Shown here piece by piece: positions 8,774 through 17,828 of a stretch of 64,000 nucleotides of DNA. Made by a program: the position numbers and the translations under genes. Position 1 is the stretch's first letter. The number at the start of each line of letters is the position of its first letter. The stretch comes from Chlamydiota bacterium (GTDB lineage: Bacteria; Chlamydiota; Chlamydiia; Chlamydiales; RGXB01). The notes under the pieces were generated by a model, which was not told where the DNA came from, ran no database searches, and was given only the letters and a program-made list of their open reading frames with translations. The stretch covers positions 105,116 to 169,115 of the forward strand of contig VGMF01000002.1 in assembly GCA_016866475.1 (NCBI GenBank), written 5' to 3'.

Positions 8774-10066
8774 ATTTTTTTAAATAAAAAGTTTTCTATC
8801 GTTGCTATTATCTATACCTCGGCAATCAATTCTGCGATTATAGCGCCCAAAATTCAGTCTCCAATCGCTGTTGTCTATGATTGTGAGTATGACATGGTGT
8901 TGTTTTCAAAAAAGGGGGACCATAAAATCCATCCGGCAAGCACAACAAAAATTGCGACTCTTTTGTACGCTCTTAAGTGTTCTAGGGACCTAAAAGAGCT
9001 CGTAATGGTCGTCCCCGAGTTATTAAAGACGATGACAAAAGAGCAAAAGATCGCAAATAACTACTCCATAGTACCCTATTTATTGGAGCCTGATGCCTAT
9101 ACGCTAGGTCTTTATCCAAACAGTTTTTACACCTTTGAAGACCTTTACTATGCACTGATGTTAGTTTCTGCAAATGATGCGGCTAATGTTATCGCCTATC
9201 ACCTAGGGGAACGGTCCATAGAGCAGTTTATGATTGGTCTCAACCTTTATATGGGTCAAATCGGTTGCGTGGATACCACCTATGTGAATCCAAGCGGCTT
9301 AGAGTATCCATCGCACAGAACTACCGCTATTGATCTCTCGAAAATGCTAGCTCATGCGATTAAGCAGCCCGAAGCTTTAAAAATTTTAAGCACAGTCCAT
9401 TTTAAGATCGAGTCGGGAGAGCTTTTAGATAGAGAATTGAATAACTCCAACCGGTTGATTCGCCCCGACAGCGGTATGCAGTACAAATATTGTATAGGGG
9501 GAAAGACAGGTTATACAGAACATGCGGGCTACTGCTTTGTGGCTGCTGCAAAAAACGGGGAAAGATCATTGGTTGTAGCTGTTATGCAGTCTTTGACTCC
9601 TCATGAGCGGTTCCTGGATGCAACAAATCTGTTTAATGCGGCTTTTGATGAAAAAAAAATCAGCAGGGTTTTTTTTAATGCTGAAGACCCCTGTTTTCAA
9701 ACAACCCCTAAATATGCTACTAAACCTCTAAGCTTGCACCTGGAGGAAGATCTGAGGGTGGAAACGTTCGAAAGCGTTCTAGAAAACATGGAGCCGGTCG
9801 TAACGCTATTTGAAAGTTCTCTCCCTGTAAAAAAAGGGGATGTTTTGGGGAAAGTTGAGATCGTAACTAAAAATGGGAAGGTTATCGATTCAAAAAAATT
9901 ATTTTCTTCAGAGGATAGGGCTCTTACCTGGAGCTCTTTTTGGGTGCGAAATAAGTGGAGCGTCTTCTGCGCTTTCATCTTCCTAGCGTGGAGCGCCAAA
10001 TGGTTTCACCGAAAATACAGGTCGACTAGAGCTTCTTGTAAAAGTATCTCTCAAGGATCCAAGTAA
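8774..10066 (+). CDS. dacF: D-alanyl-D-alanine carboxypeptidase (penicillin-binding protein, peptidase S11)
   Basis: Periplasmic D,D-carboxypeptidase that trims stem peptides of the thin chlamydial peptidoglycan. All three active-site motifs are visible: SxxK (S-T-T-K in HPASTTKIATLLYAL), SxN (SANDAAN) and KTG (GGKTGYTEHAG). A C-terminal segment (WSVFCAFIFLAWSAKWF) followed by basic residues is a likely membrane anchor. The frame is open from 8645, but that start would overlap the divergent upstream gene by 116 bases; between 8654 and the signal sequence there is no in-frame ATG, GTG or TTG. ATT at 8774 (reading M/I-FLNKKFSIVAIIY) gives a proper signal peptide and is chosen here. About 430 aa. 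Confidence 0.88.
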   Translation: MFLNKKFSIVAIIYTSAINSAIIAPKIQSPIAVVYDCEYDMVLFSKKGDHKIHPASTTKIATLLYALKCSRDLKELVMVVPELLKTMTKEQKIANNYSIVPYLLEPDAYTLGLYPNSFYTFEDLYYALMLVSANDAANVIAYHLGERSIEQFMIGLNLYMGQIGCVDTTYVNPSGLEYPSHRTTAIDLSKMLAHAIKQPEALKILSTVHFKIESGELLDRELNNSNRLIRPDSGMQYKYCIGGKTGYTEHAGYCFVAAAKNGERSLVVAVMQSLTPHERFLDATNLFNAAFDEKKISRVFFNAEDPCFQTTPKYATKPLSLHLEEDLRVETFESVLENMEPVVTLFESSLPVKKGDVLGKVEIVTKNGKVIDSKKLFSSEDRALTWSSFWVRNKWSVFCAFIFLAWSAKWFHRKYRSTRASCKSISQGSK

Positions 10067-10099
10067 TAAACTTTAATTAAAGCTCGTAGGGAGACAATC

Positions 10100-10119
10100 T
10101 TGTTAGAGTCGGCTAACAA
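10100..10119. terminator. Possible bidirectional terminator hairpin between dacF and the SurA-like gene
   Basis: Perfect 7-bp inverted repeat TTGTTAG / CTAACAA with a 6-base loop, lying between two convergent genes. It lacks a strong T-run on either side, so efficient intrinsic termination is not assured. Confidence 0.35.
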
Positions 10120-10147
10120 AGGTTTTACTGGTCCAGAGCTTCAATAT

Positions 10148-11215
10148 TTATTCCTCTTTAAGAGAGAAAGGGGCAAATCCTTCGGGTAATGGGATGTAGA
10201 TTTGTTCATCAGAGTAACCATACTTGTCTTTAAGCCTTTGAAAAAAAGTTCCACGCTCTTTTTCGGCCATTTTTCCAACAAGCTCTCCTCGCAATTTATC
10301 AGTCATCTGACTGAAAGGCATCGGTTCGGATTTAATATGATCTTTTAAAGAGAAAACGCGTACGAGATATTCATTGTTTTGCTGTAGAAACACAGGGCTG
10401 CTGAGTGAATCTTGAGGTATAGTAGTCAGAATTGCTTTATGATTCTGGGCTATGGCTTTGTCCTCAACGGTCAATTCATCGGTAAGACTGATGCGAAAAT
10501 CCTCTTTCCCTGCAAAAAGAGATTGCAGAGATTCCTTGAATGAATGCAGGCTTGTAAAATTGGCAGGATCGAGAGCTTTGATTTTGAATCCGATTTCATC
10601 CGCGGTTTCCTTATTCTTCACTCGAATGGTCATGAATTGGTACTTCCAGATCTCATTTCCGGGGTTTGCCGATACATACTCATCGTAGGCATTCTTAAGA
10701 GTCTGGGGCCCTACTTTATAAAATATTTTGTTAACAAACCCATACCAGTTCATCTGCTGAGAGAGGATGTCATTTTTGACAGAAATTTTGACGTCATCGT
10801 AGGTAAGATTGGCCTCGTGAAGCTTGTTGATGATGTCGCCTCCGTAGCGATTTACAAGTTCTTGCCGGATATCTGCATCGGTGATTTTTACTTTTTTCTC
10901 CTCAGCCTCTTTTTTTAGAAGTTCGAGCTGAATGAGCTCATCGAGTTGTCGTTTCCAGCTCTCTTTGTAAAAACCGTAACGGTTATTGACGTTTTTGTAT
11001 TCTTCGGGGTTGTGCAAATACATGCGCATATCCAACTCTTTTACGACATCAGCCAAAGAGATCACACGACCGTTGATCTTCGCAAGGGGGATGTTATTGA
11101 CCGCAATTTTCGTTTTAGCCGTCTTGAGTTTATGAAAAGAGCTCTCCTTAGGTGCGCTGCTTAAAGCAGAAAATGAGAGAGTAAGGGCAACTAAGTGTAT
11201 GAAATAGATATGCAT
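10148..11215 (-). CDS. SurA-like periplasmic chaperone (peptidyl-prolyl isomerase family)
   Basis: Starts at ATG 11215 with a signal peptide (MHIYFIHLVALTLSFSALSSA); an in-frame TTG six codons upstream is also open. After the leader the pattern follows the SurA N-terminal domain: LAKINGRVISLADVVKELD, then RQLDELIQLELLKKEAEEK, KITDADIRQELVNRYGG and NLTYDDVKISVKNDIL. A C-terminal part, PMPFSQMTDKLRGELVGKM, matches the closing helix of the family. The central region is too divergent to identify an active parvulin PPIase domain. The likely job is escorting outer-membrane proteins, which fits the BamD- and LptE-like genes nearby. 355 aa from the chosen start. Confidence 0.7.
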   Translation of the reverse strand: MHIYFIHLVALTLSFSALSSAPKESSFHKLKTAKTKIAVNNIPLAKINGRVISLADVVKELDMRMYLHNPEEYKNVNNRYGFYKESWKRQLDELIQLELLKKEAEEKKVKITDADIRQELVNRYGGDIINKLHEANLTYDDVKISVKNDILSQQMNWYGFVNKIFYKVGPQTLKNAYDEYVSANPGNEIWKYQFMTIRVKNKETADEIGFKIKALDPANFTSLHSFKESLQSLFAGKEDFRISLTDELTVEDKAIAQNHKAILTTIPQDSLSSPVFLQQNNEYLVRVFSLKDHIKSEPMPFSQMTDKLRGELVGKMAEKERGTFFQRLKDKYGYSDEQIYIPLPEGFAPFSLKEE

Positions 11216-11280
11216 AGATGTGTATCGTACCAAACGGACGATATTTTCAGCAATTAGGAGTAGAATCGGAGGTAGGAATT

Positions 11281-12435
11281 TTATCTTTTTCTTTGAAGAA
11301 GCTGGCAGAAAAACCCATCTGGACCATCGATTGTAGGGATCGTTTGAAATGGGTCTTTGATTCTTTCAACGGGGTAGTGTTTACAAAAGTACTCTATCTG
11401 ATTTTGATTTTCTTCTTTCAATACACTGCATGTGGCCCACAGAATATAACCATCCGGCTTGACAAGCTGAAAAGCTTTTGCAAAAATTTTCCTCTGTAAA
11501 TCAATAAGTTCTCGTGTACCGGTCACTTCAAGCCGCCCTTTCATATCGGGGTTTCTCCGTAGAGTACCTGTTCCAGAGCAAGGGACGTCTAGTAAGACCC
11601 GGTCAAAAAATTGGGAGAACTTTTGAAGATCCGCATCGGGCAACAGGATCTGGTAATTTTGTATCCCAGCCCGCTTGCATCTTTTTTTTGCCTCAATCAG
11701 GGGCTTTAGCCTTGCGTCATGAAGAAAGAGCTGTCCCTGATTCTCCATAAGAGCTCCTATGAGAAGACTTTTTCCGCCGCTGCCAGCACAAAAGTCCAAC
11801 ACTCTTTCTTTAGGTTTGGCGTCAAGTTTCATGGCAACAAGCTGACTGGCCTCATCCTGAACCTCCATCAACCCTTGTTTAAAAGGATCGATAGCGCTAA
11901 AATTTTCCCTTTTGGCAAATTCGATCCCGAAGGGGGAGCTTAAGGTGGGTTTAACAGAAAAGGTTTTTTTCAACTCGGCTATAAGGTCGTCTCTTGTTGT
12001 TTTCAGCGGGTTGGAGCGCACATAGAGGGGTGCTTCCTTGTTTAGAGACTCTAAAAAAAGGTCAAAATCCTTTTTTTCCATTTCTTTTTCCAAAAACGAA
12101 AAAAACATTTCGGTAAACCCGAAACGGATATGGGGGGGGATCGAGTCCTGATTTAGAAATGCTTCGGGTTTAAAAGCATCAATTAGTGGTATTGTCGTGA
12201 TATCAATTTTTTTAATTTTCAATACATATTCCATTAAAGGGAGGAATCTGGTGGTTTTGAAGACAAAATTTCCGATAACCTTGCGGTCTTTTGATCCGAG
12301 CGCTCTATTTTTTTTGAAATAGTTTTTTAAGCTTAGATCGAGCCTAAGTCTTTTAGGATCGTGTTGTAAAAAAAAGTATTCTATGTGGTACAAGCAAAAT
12401 AAATTCATAAGACCGGAAAAACCTCTAATCTTCAA
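11281..12435 (-). CDS. rsmB: 16S rRNA m5C methyltransferase (RsmB/Sun/Fmu family)
   Basis: S-adenosylmethionine-dependent RNA cytosine-5 methyltransferase. Visible motifs: EVQDEASQLVAMKLD entering the Rossmann domain, SAM-binding FCAGSGGKSLLIGA, the DVPCSGTGTLRRNPD motif with its PC cysteine and WATCSVLKEENQNQIEYF with the catalytic TC cysteine. The N-terminus includes a shortened helical NusB-like region, since the protein is 384 aa against about 430 in E. coli. The frame opens with TTG (12435); ATG at 12408 is an alternative. In E. coli the enzyme modifies C967 of 16S rRNA; the exact target here is inferred. Confidence 0.85.
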   Translation of the reverse strand: MKIRGFSGLMNLFCLYHIEYFFLQHDPKRLRLDLSLKNYFKKNRALGSKDRKVIGNFVFKTTRFLPLMEYVLKIKKIDITTIPLIDAFKPEAFLNQDSIPPHIRFGFTEMFFSFLEKEMEKKDFDLFLESLNKEAPLYVRSNPLKTTRDDLIAELKKTFSVKPTLSSPFGIEFAKRENFSAIDPFKQGLMEVQDEASQLVAMKLDAKPKERVLDFCAGSGGKSLLIGALMENQGQLFLHDARLKPLIEAKKRCKRAGIQNYQILLPDADLQKFSQFFDRVLLDVPCSGTGTLRRNPDMKGRLEVTGTRELIDLQRKIFAKAFQLVKPDGYILWATCSVLKEENQNQIEYFCKHYPVERIKDPFQTIPTIDGPDGFFCQLLQRKR

Positions 12436-12483
12436 GACAAGGATTTTAGTGTTTTTTGGTCATTTTATTCTACAGGAGTATGT

Positions 12484-12966
12484 ATGTGTAAAAGCAGTAA
12501 ATTTGTGTATCAGTTAGGGAGAATTCTTTTTGCGATCCCATTTATCGTCTTTTTTGTTCTCAAAATTATTTATTGGCAGTCCTCTGTTGACAGCCTTGAT
12601 AACGCCCTTACGATGTGGAAAAGTGAGGTTGTGGGGGCGTTTTTAGGGAGCTTCATAGATGTCATGATCCAACTAGAGATAGTAATTTTAGTGGCCGCCT
12701 GTCTTTTGGAGCTTGTCGGGGGTGTTTTACTTCTTCTTGGGATCCGAATCCGTCTTGCAGGTTGGCTTTTAGTCCTCTTTTTGCTCCCGGTGACTCTCGT
12801 CATGCACCCTTTCTGGTTTGCTGACACCGCCACCAGGTTTCCTATGGTTGCAGACTTCTTTAAAAATCTTGCACTTCTGGGTGGTGCTTTCGTTTTTGCT
12901 GCCGGAGTTGGTTGCCATGATTGCCATTGCCATGAAGAGGCGCACCAAAGAGACGATAGGGTTTAA
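12484..12966 (+). CDS. DoxX-family membrane protein with a Cys/His-rich tail
   Basis: A 160-aa inner-membrane protein with four predicted helices (about 10-28, 58-78, 85-105 and 118-140) in the DoxX/YphA pattern, including GRILFAIPFIVFFVLKI and ELVGGVLLLLGIRIRLAGW. The C-terminal tail has GCHDCHCHEEAH, unlike ordinary DoxX proteins, and could bind metal. An AGGAG ribosome binding site lies just before ATG 12484. DoxX proteins are linked to redox or thiol homeostasis in some bacteria; the role here is unknown. It precedes lnt by 26 bases in the same direction. Confidence 0.75.
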   Translation: MCKSSKFVYQLGRILFAIPFIVFFVLKIIYWQSSVDSLDNALTMWKSEVVGAFLGSFIDVMIQLEIVILVAACLLELVGGVLLLLGIRIRLAGWLLVLFLLPVTLVMHPFWFADTATRFPMVADFFKNLALLGGAFVFAAGVGCHDCHCHEEAHQRDDRV

Positions 12967-12992
12967 ACTTAGACTACAGGATTTTCCTAATC

Positions 12993-14513
12993 GTGAAAGG
13001 GATGCAATGTAACTATATCCTGTATTTTCTGCTTGGTTTGATTGCAGGCTGGTTTTCCACTGAATGCCAGCCTTTCTTTTTCGCCCTCTCAGGGATAGTT
13101 GTTTTTTTCTACGCTCTCATAGCCCTTATTTTTAAACATAAGAGGCCCGGATACTATTTTGCTTTTATATTTGGTTTTGCTTTTGCCCAAAACTTGTGGA
13201 TGGGTGATCTCGTGGTTCCACCACATCTTCCAAATTTCAAATATTTTGGACTATGCCTCACACTGTTTTTTTCAGTTTGGATTGCTCTTCAATTTTATTT
13301 AGCCTCTAGGCTGGTCTATCCCCTCTACGATCATGGTCGGGTGTATGCGTTTATAGGTTTTGTAACGCTGCTTGAGTACCATAGGCTTTGGTTTTTATGC
13401 GGCTACAACTTTTACACCATAGGGTCGTTTTTGGTGCATATACCTTGCGCCCAGAAAATATTTTCCTTTGCAGGTCCCCTTGGAGCTACTTTTTTGATTT
13501 TGTCCGCCATTTTGGTCCCTGTATTGTACCCCCGACAAAGGTCAAGCTATCTCGGAATGGCCATTTTTATTGTTGCTTTGGTCATGCCGAGCTTCGAAAA
13601 GGTAGGTCCTGAAATAAAGGTGGGCTTTGTTCAAACCGCGCGCGACCCCTGGAGCGACGACGAGACTCGCTACATGCAGAAATATTTAGAATGGATAGAG
13701 AAAATCGACGATCTCGACTTGCTTGTTTTTGGAGAGACCAGCATCCCCTGTAAATATTTTTTTCGTTACCCTGACGGGATGTCCACAGAAGATCTCTTAC
13801 TCTGCTATAAGTTTGAAAGCGCTATTGTAAACCTCTCGTATTCTAAAAATATTGACGTGATTGTTGGGCATATTTACCCCGACGATACAGGGTTCTTGAA
13901 AAACGTTGCCAGTTTGGTCCACAAGGGCGAAATTGTCGGACGCTATGAGAAGCTTAGGTTGATGTCGATCATGGAGGCATCGTGGAACTTTTTACCCGAT
14001 TCTATAGCTGACTCGATTGACATGGGCCATTTTAACCCCGGCAGAGATAAAACGGTCCTTAAAGGGAAATATAATTATGGAATAAATATTTGCTACGATG
14101 ATTACTTTTCACAGGACTCGGCTATTTTTTCAAAAAAAGATGTCGATTTGATTGTCTCATTGCATAATGACATTTGGATCAAGAACCCACGGTTTCAGTG
14201 GAACCACTTTAGGCAATGTTTGCTGAGGTCGATTGAAACGGGCATTTCGAGCGTACGCACCGCAAACGGGGGACTTAGCGGTTTTGCACGTCCCGACGGG
14301 TCCTTCAAGATTGCTGGTGGAGCTGAGGGGATACAATTCTTAGAAGTTCCGCTCTTAAAGAATAATACTTTATATCCTTTTTTGAGAGATCGCCTTTTTA
14401 TCCTCATTTCAGTGATTGCCATACTAGCCGGTTATGTCAGGCCTAATAAAAAACTCTACCCCGAAGCTAAGAAGAGGTTGAACAAAAAGAGATTGACGGG
14501 TAAATTCTTATAA
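12993..14513 (+). CDS. lnt: Apolipoprotein N-acyltransferase
   Basis: Adds the third acyl chain to the N-terminal cysteine of lipoproteins in the inner membrane. Eight or so hydrophobic helices flank a periplasmic nitrilase domain. The catalytic triad is visible: Glu in LLVFGETSIP (E248), Lys in RYEKLRLM (K320) and Cys in NICYDDYF (C367), with spacing close to that of E. coli Lnt. At 506 aa the length is normal. The start may be GTG 12993 or ATG 13002. It heads the lnt-lpxC-fabZ-lpxA-fmt block found in the same order in Chlamydia. Confidence 0.93.
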   Translation: MKGMQCNYILYFLLGLIAGWFSTECQPFFFALSGIVVFFYALIALIFKHKRPGYYFAFIFGFAFAQNLWMGDLVVPPHLPNFKYFGLCLTLFFSVWIALQFYLASRLVYPLYDHGRVYAFIGFVTLLEYHRLWFLCGYNFYTIGSFLVHIPCAQKIFSFAGPLGATFLILSAILVPVLYPRQRSSYLGMAIFIVALVMPSFEKVGPEIKVGFVQTARDPWSDDETRYMQKYLEWIEKIDDLDLLVFGETSIPCKYFFRYPDGMSTEDLLLCYKFESAIVNLSYSKNIDVIVGHIYPDDTGFLKNVASLVHKGEIVGRYEKLRLMSIMEASWNFLPDSIADSIDMGHFNPGRDKTVLKGKYNYGINICYDDYFSQDSAIFSKKDVDLIVSLHNDIWIKNPRFQWNHFRQCLLRSIETGISSVRTANGGLSGFARPDGSFKIAGGAEGIQFLEVPLLKNNTLYPFLRDRLFILISVIAILAGYVRPNKKLYPEAKKRLNKKRLTGKFL

Positions 14514-14564
14514 AAGCCGTTTCTTTGGGCTGGGTTTAGAATTTCGTTGTAAGAGGGTGACATC

Positions 14565-15488
14565 TTGCGAGAGCAAAGCTCGATTGTAAAACAGGTCGGT
14601 TCGAGACCACAAACAACAATTCTAAACGTACTTGAGCTCACGGGCATTGCCCTTTTTACTGGAAAAATCGTCCGTTGCAGATTCCTTCCCGCTTTACCCG
14701 ACACCGGAATCGTTTTCAGAAGAGTAGATTTACTAGATAAGCCCTGCATTAGAGCTCGGGCCTCCACGGTGGTTTCCACCCCAAGATGTACGGTTATTGG
14801 TCAAAATGGAATTACCGTTCAGCTCGTAGAACACCTCCTTTCCGCTACTTATGGTGTCGGCATAGATAACCTCATAGTGGAGATCGACGGTCCGGAAGTA
14901 CCTATTTTTGATGGAAGCTCTCAGAAATTTGTAGATTTCTTTTTGGAAGCTAAGACCGTCTCTTTAGCAGCGCAAAAACCAATTTTTAAGATCCTCGAGC
15001 CAATTGAGGTCTCTTCGAACGGAACTACTGTGAAAGCCTCCCCGTCAGAAGAGCTCATTTTCTCCTATTTGCTACATTATGACGCCAAAGGTGTTTTAGA
15101 GCATCAAGATTATTTGATAAAATTCAGCAAAGAAAAATATGTCAGACAGCTAGCCGCCTGCCGAACCTTCAGCAGCTATGAGGAGATTCAACCGCTGCTT
15201 GAGAAGGGGTTCATTAAAGGTGGTAGCCTGGAAAACGGGATTATCGTCAAAGACGGACGGGTGATCAACGAGGGGGGGCTAAGGTACCCCAATGAAATGG
15301 CTCGCCACAAAGCCCTCGATATGATAGGTGATCTGTGCCTTATTGGTTACGACGTTATTGCCAGTTTTCACGGTGATAAATCGGGTCACTCGCAAACAAC
15401 AAAACTTGCACAATTGATAGAAGAAAAAGTTTTAGAATGGGTACATCAAACTCCACAATTACACCAGGATTGGGCGCACACGCGATAG
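14565..15488 (+). CDS. lpxC: UDP-3-O-acyl-N-acetylglucosamine deacetylase
   Basis: Zinc-dependent committed step of lipid A synthesis. Zinc ligands and catalytic residues are present: EHLLSA (E89, H90), RHKALDMIGDL (H248, D252) and the general acid/base His of GHSQTT (H275). The DGSSQKFVDFF and CRTFSSYEE motifs are also typical. The start is TTG 14565, preceded by AAGAGGGTGA as ribosome binding site. The 307-aa length is standard. Its 3' end overlaps the start of fabZ, indicating translational coupling. Confidence 0.96.
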   Translation: MREQSSIVKQVGSRPQTTILNVLELTGIALFTGKIVRCRFLPALPDTGIVFRRVDLLDKPCIRARASTVVSTPRCTVIGQNGITVQLVEHLLSATYGVGIDNLIVEIDGPEVPIFDGSSQKFVDFFLEAKTVSLAAQKPIFKILEPIEVSSNGTTVKASPSEELIFSYLLHYDAKGVLEHQDYLIKFSKEKYVRQLAACRTFSSYEEIQPLLEKGFIKGGSLENGIIVKDGRVINEGGLRYPNEMARHKALDMIGDLCLIGYDVIASFHGDKSGHSQTTKLAQLIEEKVLEWVHQTPQLHQDWAHTR

Positions 15489-15940
15489 ACATCGATGAGA
15501 TCATTCGCATCTTACCCCACTCCTATCCTTTTTTACTTGTAGATCGGATCCTGGAGATCGATCTTGAGCATAATCGCATCATTGGTCAAAAAAACGTGAC
15601 CATAAATGAACATTTTTTTTCAGGGCATTTTCCAAGCAAACCGATTATGCCAGGAGTTCTGATTATCGAATCCATGGCACAAGTCGGAGGCATCCTCATG
15701 CACAAAAAAGGGATAAACGGCCTCAAAGTACTCATGAGCGTGTATGATGCCCGTTTTCGCCGACCTGTGACCCCAGGAGATGTTCTCATCATAGATGTAC
15801 AGGCAACTTTTTTGTCTCAGCGAGGGGGAAAATGCGAGGCAAAAGCTTTTGTTAATAACGAAATTGTAGTCGATGCAGGTATAAGTTTCGGGATCCATCC
15901 GGAATTTCGTACACAATCGAGAAAAGACGATCACATTTAG
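15437..15940 (+). CDS. fabZ: 3-hydroxyacyl-ACP dehydratase
   Basis: Hot-dog-fold dehydratase of type II fatty acid synthesis. The catalytic His is in NEHFFSGHFPSKPIMPG and the catalytic Glu follows in LIIESMAQVGG. ATG 15437 overlaps lpxC by 52 bases; TTG 15470, only 19 bases into the overlap, would remove an atypical 11-residue extension and is an alternative start. Placement between lpxC and lpxA fits its role in balancing hydroxyacyl-ACP between lipid A and phospholipid. Confidence 0.95.
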   Translation: MGTSNSTITPGLGAHAIDIDEIIRILPHSYPFLLVDRILEIDLEHNRIIGQKNVTINEHFFSGHFPSKPIMPGVLIIESMAQVGGILMHKKGINGLKVLMSVYDARFRRPVTPGDVLIIDVQATFLSQRGGKCEAKAFVNNEIVVDAGISFGIHPEFRTQSRKDDHI

Positions 15941-15951
15941 CAAGGTCTATA

Positions 15952-16764
15952 ATGGCAACCATTCATCCAACAGCCGTCGTTCACCCGGAGGCAAAAATTG
16001 CAGAGGGTGTATTTGTAGGCCCTTACTCGATTGTAGGTCCCAATGTTGAATTAAAACAGGGGGTGGTTTTACGCTCACATGTTGTTGTTGAGGGATTCAC
16101 AACCATAGACCAGGGGACGCAAGTTTTTCAATTTGCGAGCCTGGGGGCTAAACCCCAAGATCTGAAATATAGGGGTGAAAAGACCTTTGTAAACATAGGT
16201 AAAAACTGTGAGATCCGCGAGTGCGTTACGATAAATAGCTCTTGTGGAGAGGGTACGGAAGTAAAAATTGGGGACAACTGTTTGTTGATGGCCTACGTCC
16301 ATGTCGCGCATAATTGCACACTAGGAAACAACGTTATCCTGGCAAATAATGTCTCTTTGGCGGGTCATGTTGACATAGGGAATTTTGCGATAGTGGGTGG
16401 ATTTACCCCAATCCACCAGTATACGCGTATAGCAGAGCACGCAATGTGCGGAGGGATGTCCAGACTTGATGGAGATTTGGGGCCATTCCTTTTAGGTGGA
16501 GGGACCGAGTTCAAGGTGGGGGGCATCAATTTGACGGGTCTGAAGCGCAGGGGATTTTCTCTTGAACGGAGGATAAAAATAGGGAAACTTTTTAAATGGG
16601 TTTACCGATCAGGATTGCCCTTAGATATGGCGATCGAAGGCATCTTGAGTGAGTTCTCCCTAGACGATCCGGATGTTCAGCTTTGGGTGGAATTTTTCTC
16701 CAAAACTAAGCGAGGATATGCCGGGTATCGCAAAATGCCGGCTGTGGAAACAGCTAGCTGCTAG
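15952..16764 (+). CDS. lpxA: UDP-N-acetylglucosamine O-acyltransferase
   Basis: First enzyme of lipid A synthesis. The first 190 residues are hexapeptide repeats of a left-handed beta helix (IHPTAVVHPEAKIAEGVFVG onwards), with the catalytic histidine in YVHVAHNCTLGNN and the GGFTPIHQYTRI and GINLTGLKRRGF signatures. A C-terminal helical domain follows. At 270 aa it is close to the usual length of about 262-280. It begins 11 bases after fabZ. Confidence 0.96.
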   Translation: MATIHPTAVVHPEAKIAEGVFVGPYSIVGPNVELKQGVVLRSHVVVEGFTTIDQGTQVFQFASLGAKPQDLKYRGEKTFVNIGKNCEIRECVTINSSCGEGTEVKIGDNCLLMAYVHVAHNCTLGNNVILANNVSLAGHVDIGNFAIVGGFTPIHQYTRIAEHAMCGGMSRLDGDLGPFLLGGGTEFKVGGINLTGLKRRGFSLERRIKIGKLFKWVYRSGLPLDMAIEGILSEFSLDDPDVQLWVEFFSKTKRGYAGYRKMPAVETASC

Positions 16765-16841
16765 ATTCAGCCCTTTTATACGAATTTAGCTAAGAATCAT
16801 TTCTTGCCCCTTTATCTTGGGATACCTTATCCTTTAAGGGC

Positions 16842-17747
16842 ATGTTTAAGATCATTTTTTTTGGTACTCCAGAAATCGCTTTGCCAACCCTTGAATATCT
16901 ATTTCGCTCCCACCATCTTCTGGCGGTAGTCACTATGCCTGATAAGCCTAGGGAAAGAGGGGGTGCAAATACTATGACTCCGGTAAAAAAAAGGGCGTTA
17001 GAACTTAATATACCCGTTTTCGAACCTCAAACCCCCAAAGACGAAATCTTTATCGATTCCCTAAAGAGGCTTGAGCCCGATCTTTTTGTGGTGTTTGCCT
17101 ATGGGCACATTTTAAAAAAAACTCTCTTGGAAGTCCCGAAGCTTGGCCCTATAAATCTCCATACGTCTATTCTCCCCCTCTACAGGGGAGCGGCCCCGAT
17201 CGAAAGGGCCATCATGGCCAACGAGAGCACAACAGGTGTGAGCGTGATGAAGATGGACATCGGAATGGATACGGGGGATGTTTATCTTGTTAAGAAAATC
17301 GAGATAACACCTGACATGGACGCAACAGCACTTAGCGAAAAACTTTCTAGAGCGGCACCGGAGGCACTTGAGGAAGTTTTAGAACAAATTTACCAAGATA
17401 GGGCTCACCTGACCCCGCAAAATCACCCCGTTGCAACTTACGCTCCTAAAATTCAAAAAGAAGAACTGGAGCTGAAATGTGACGAGAAAGAAAAAATGGT
17501 GCAGAGGATACGTGCGCTTACTGAATATGGGGGAGCAAAAATCCTCCTCACCACAAACCAATTATTAAAAGTTTTTAAAGCACGAACCGCAGACAGATAC
17601 CTTGAAAAACCTCTTGAAATCCACGGGGGATCTATTTTTTTTCATGCAAAGGATGGTTCAATAGAACTAATTGAGGTGCAATTACAGGGGAAAAAACGGA
17701 TGTATTTTAAAGAGTTTTTAAATGGATACCGCAACTACATAAAATAA
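16842..17747 (+). CDS. fmt: Methionyl-tRNA formyltransferase
   Basis: Formylates initiator Met-tRNA. N-terminal formyltransferase Rossmann domain starts FKIIFFGTPEIALPTLEYL; the active site is in INLHTSILPLYRGAAPIERA (Asn and His) and MDIGMDTGD (Asp). A C-terminal OB-fold RNA-binding domain follows (residues about 205-301). The 301-aa length is slightly short of E. coli's 315. A -10-like TATCCT (16828-16833) with TTGCCC 18 bases upstream lies just before the ATG, so the gene may have its own promoter although it follows lpxA. Confidence 0.95.
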   Translation: MFKIIFFGTPEIALPTLEYLFRSHHLLAVVTMPDKPRERGGANTMTPVKKRALELNIPVFEPQTPKDEIFIDSLKRLEPDLFVVFAYGHILKKTLLEVPKLGPINLHTSILPLYRGAAPIERAIMANESTTGVSVMKMDIGMDTGDVYLVKKIEITPDMDATALSEKLSRAAPEALEEVLEQIYQDRAHLTPQNHPVATYAPKIQKEELELKCDEKEKMVQRIRALTEYGGAKILLTTNQLLKVFKARTADRYLEKPLEIHGGSIFFHAKDGSIELIEVQLQGKKRMYFKEFLNGYRNYIK

Positions 17748-17774
17748 AATACTAATTAAAATAAAGAGTTCGTA

Positions 17775-17803
17775 TTTACAATATTTTTTGAAAAAGATAT
17801 ACC
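17775..17803 (+). promoter_or_regulatory. Sigma70-type promoter for the fmt-rplC insert
   Basis: TTTACA (17775-17780), a 17-bp spacer and TATACC (17798-17803). It ends 25 bases before ATG 17829, leaving room for the AAAGG ribosome binding site at about 17815. The spacing is ideal and the region is very AT-rich. Confidence 0.5.
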
Positions 17804-17828
17804 TTTTAACAATTAAAGGTTGAAGTAT

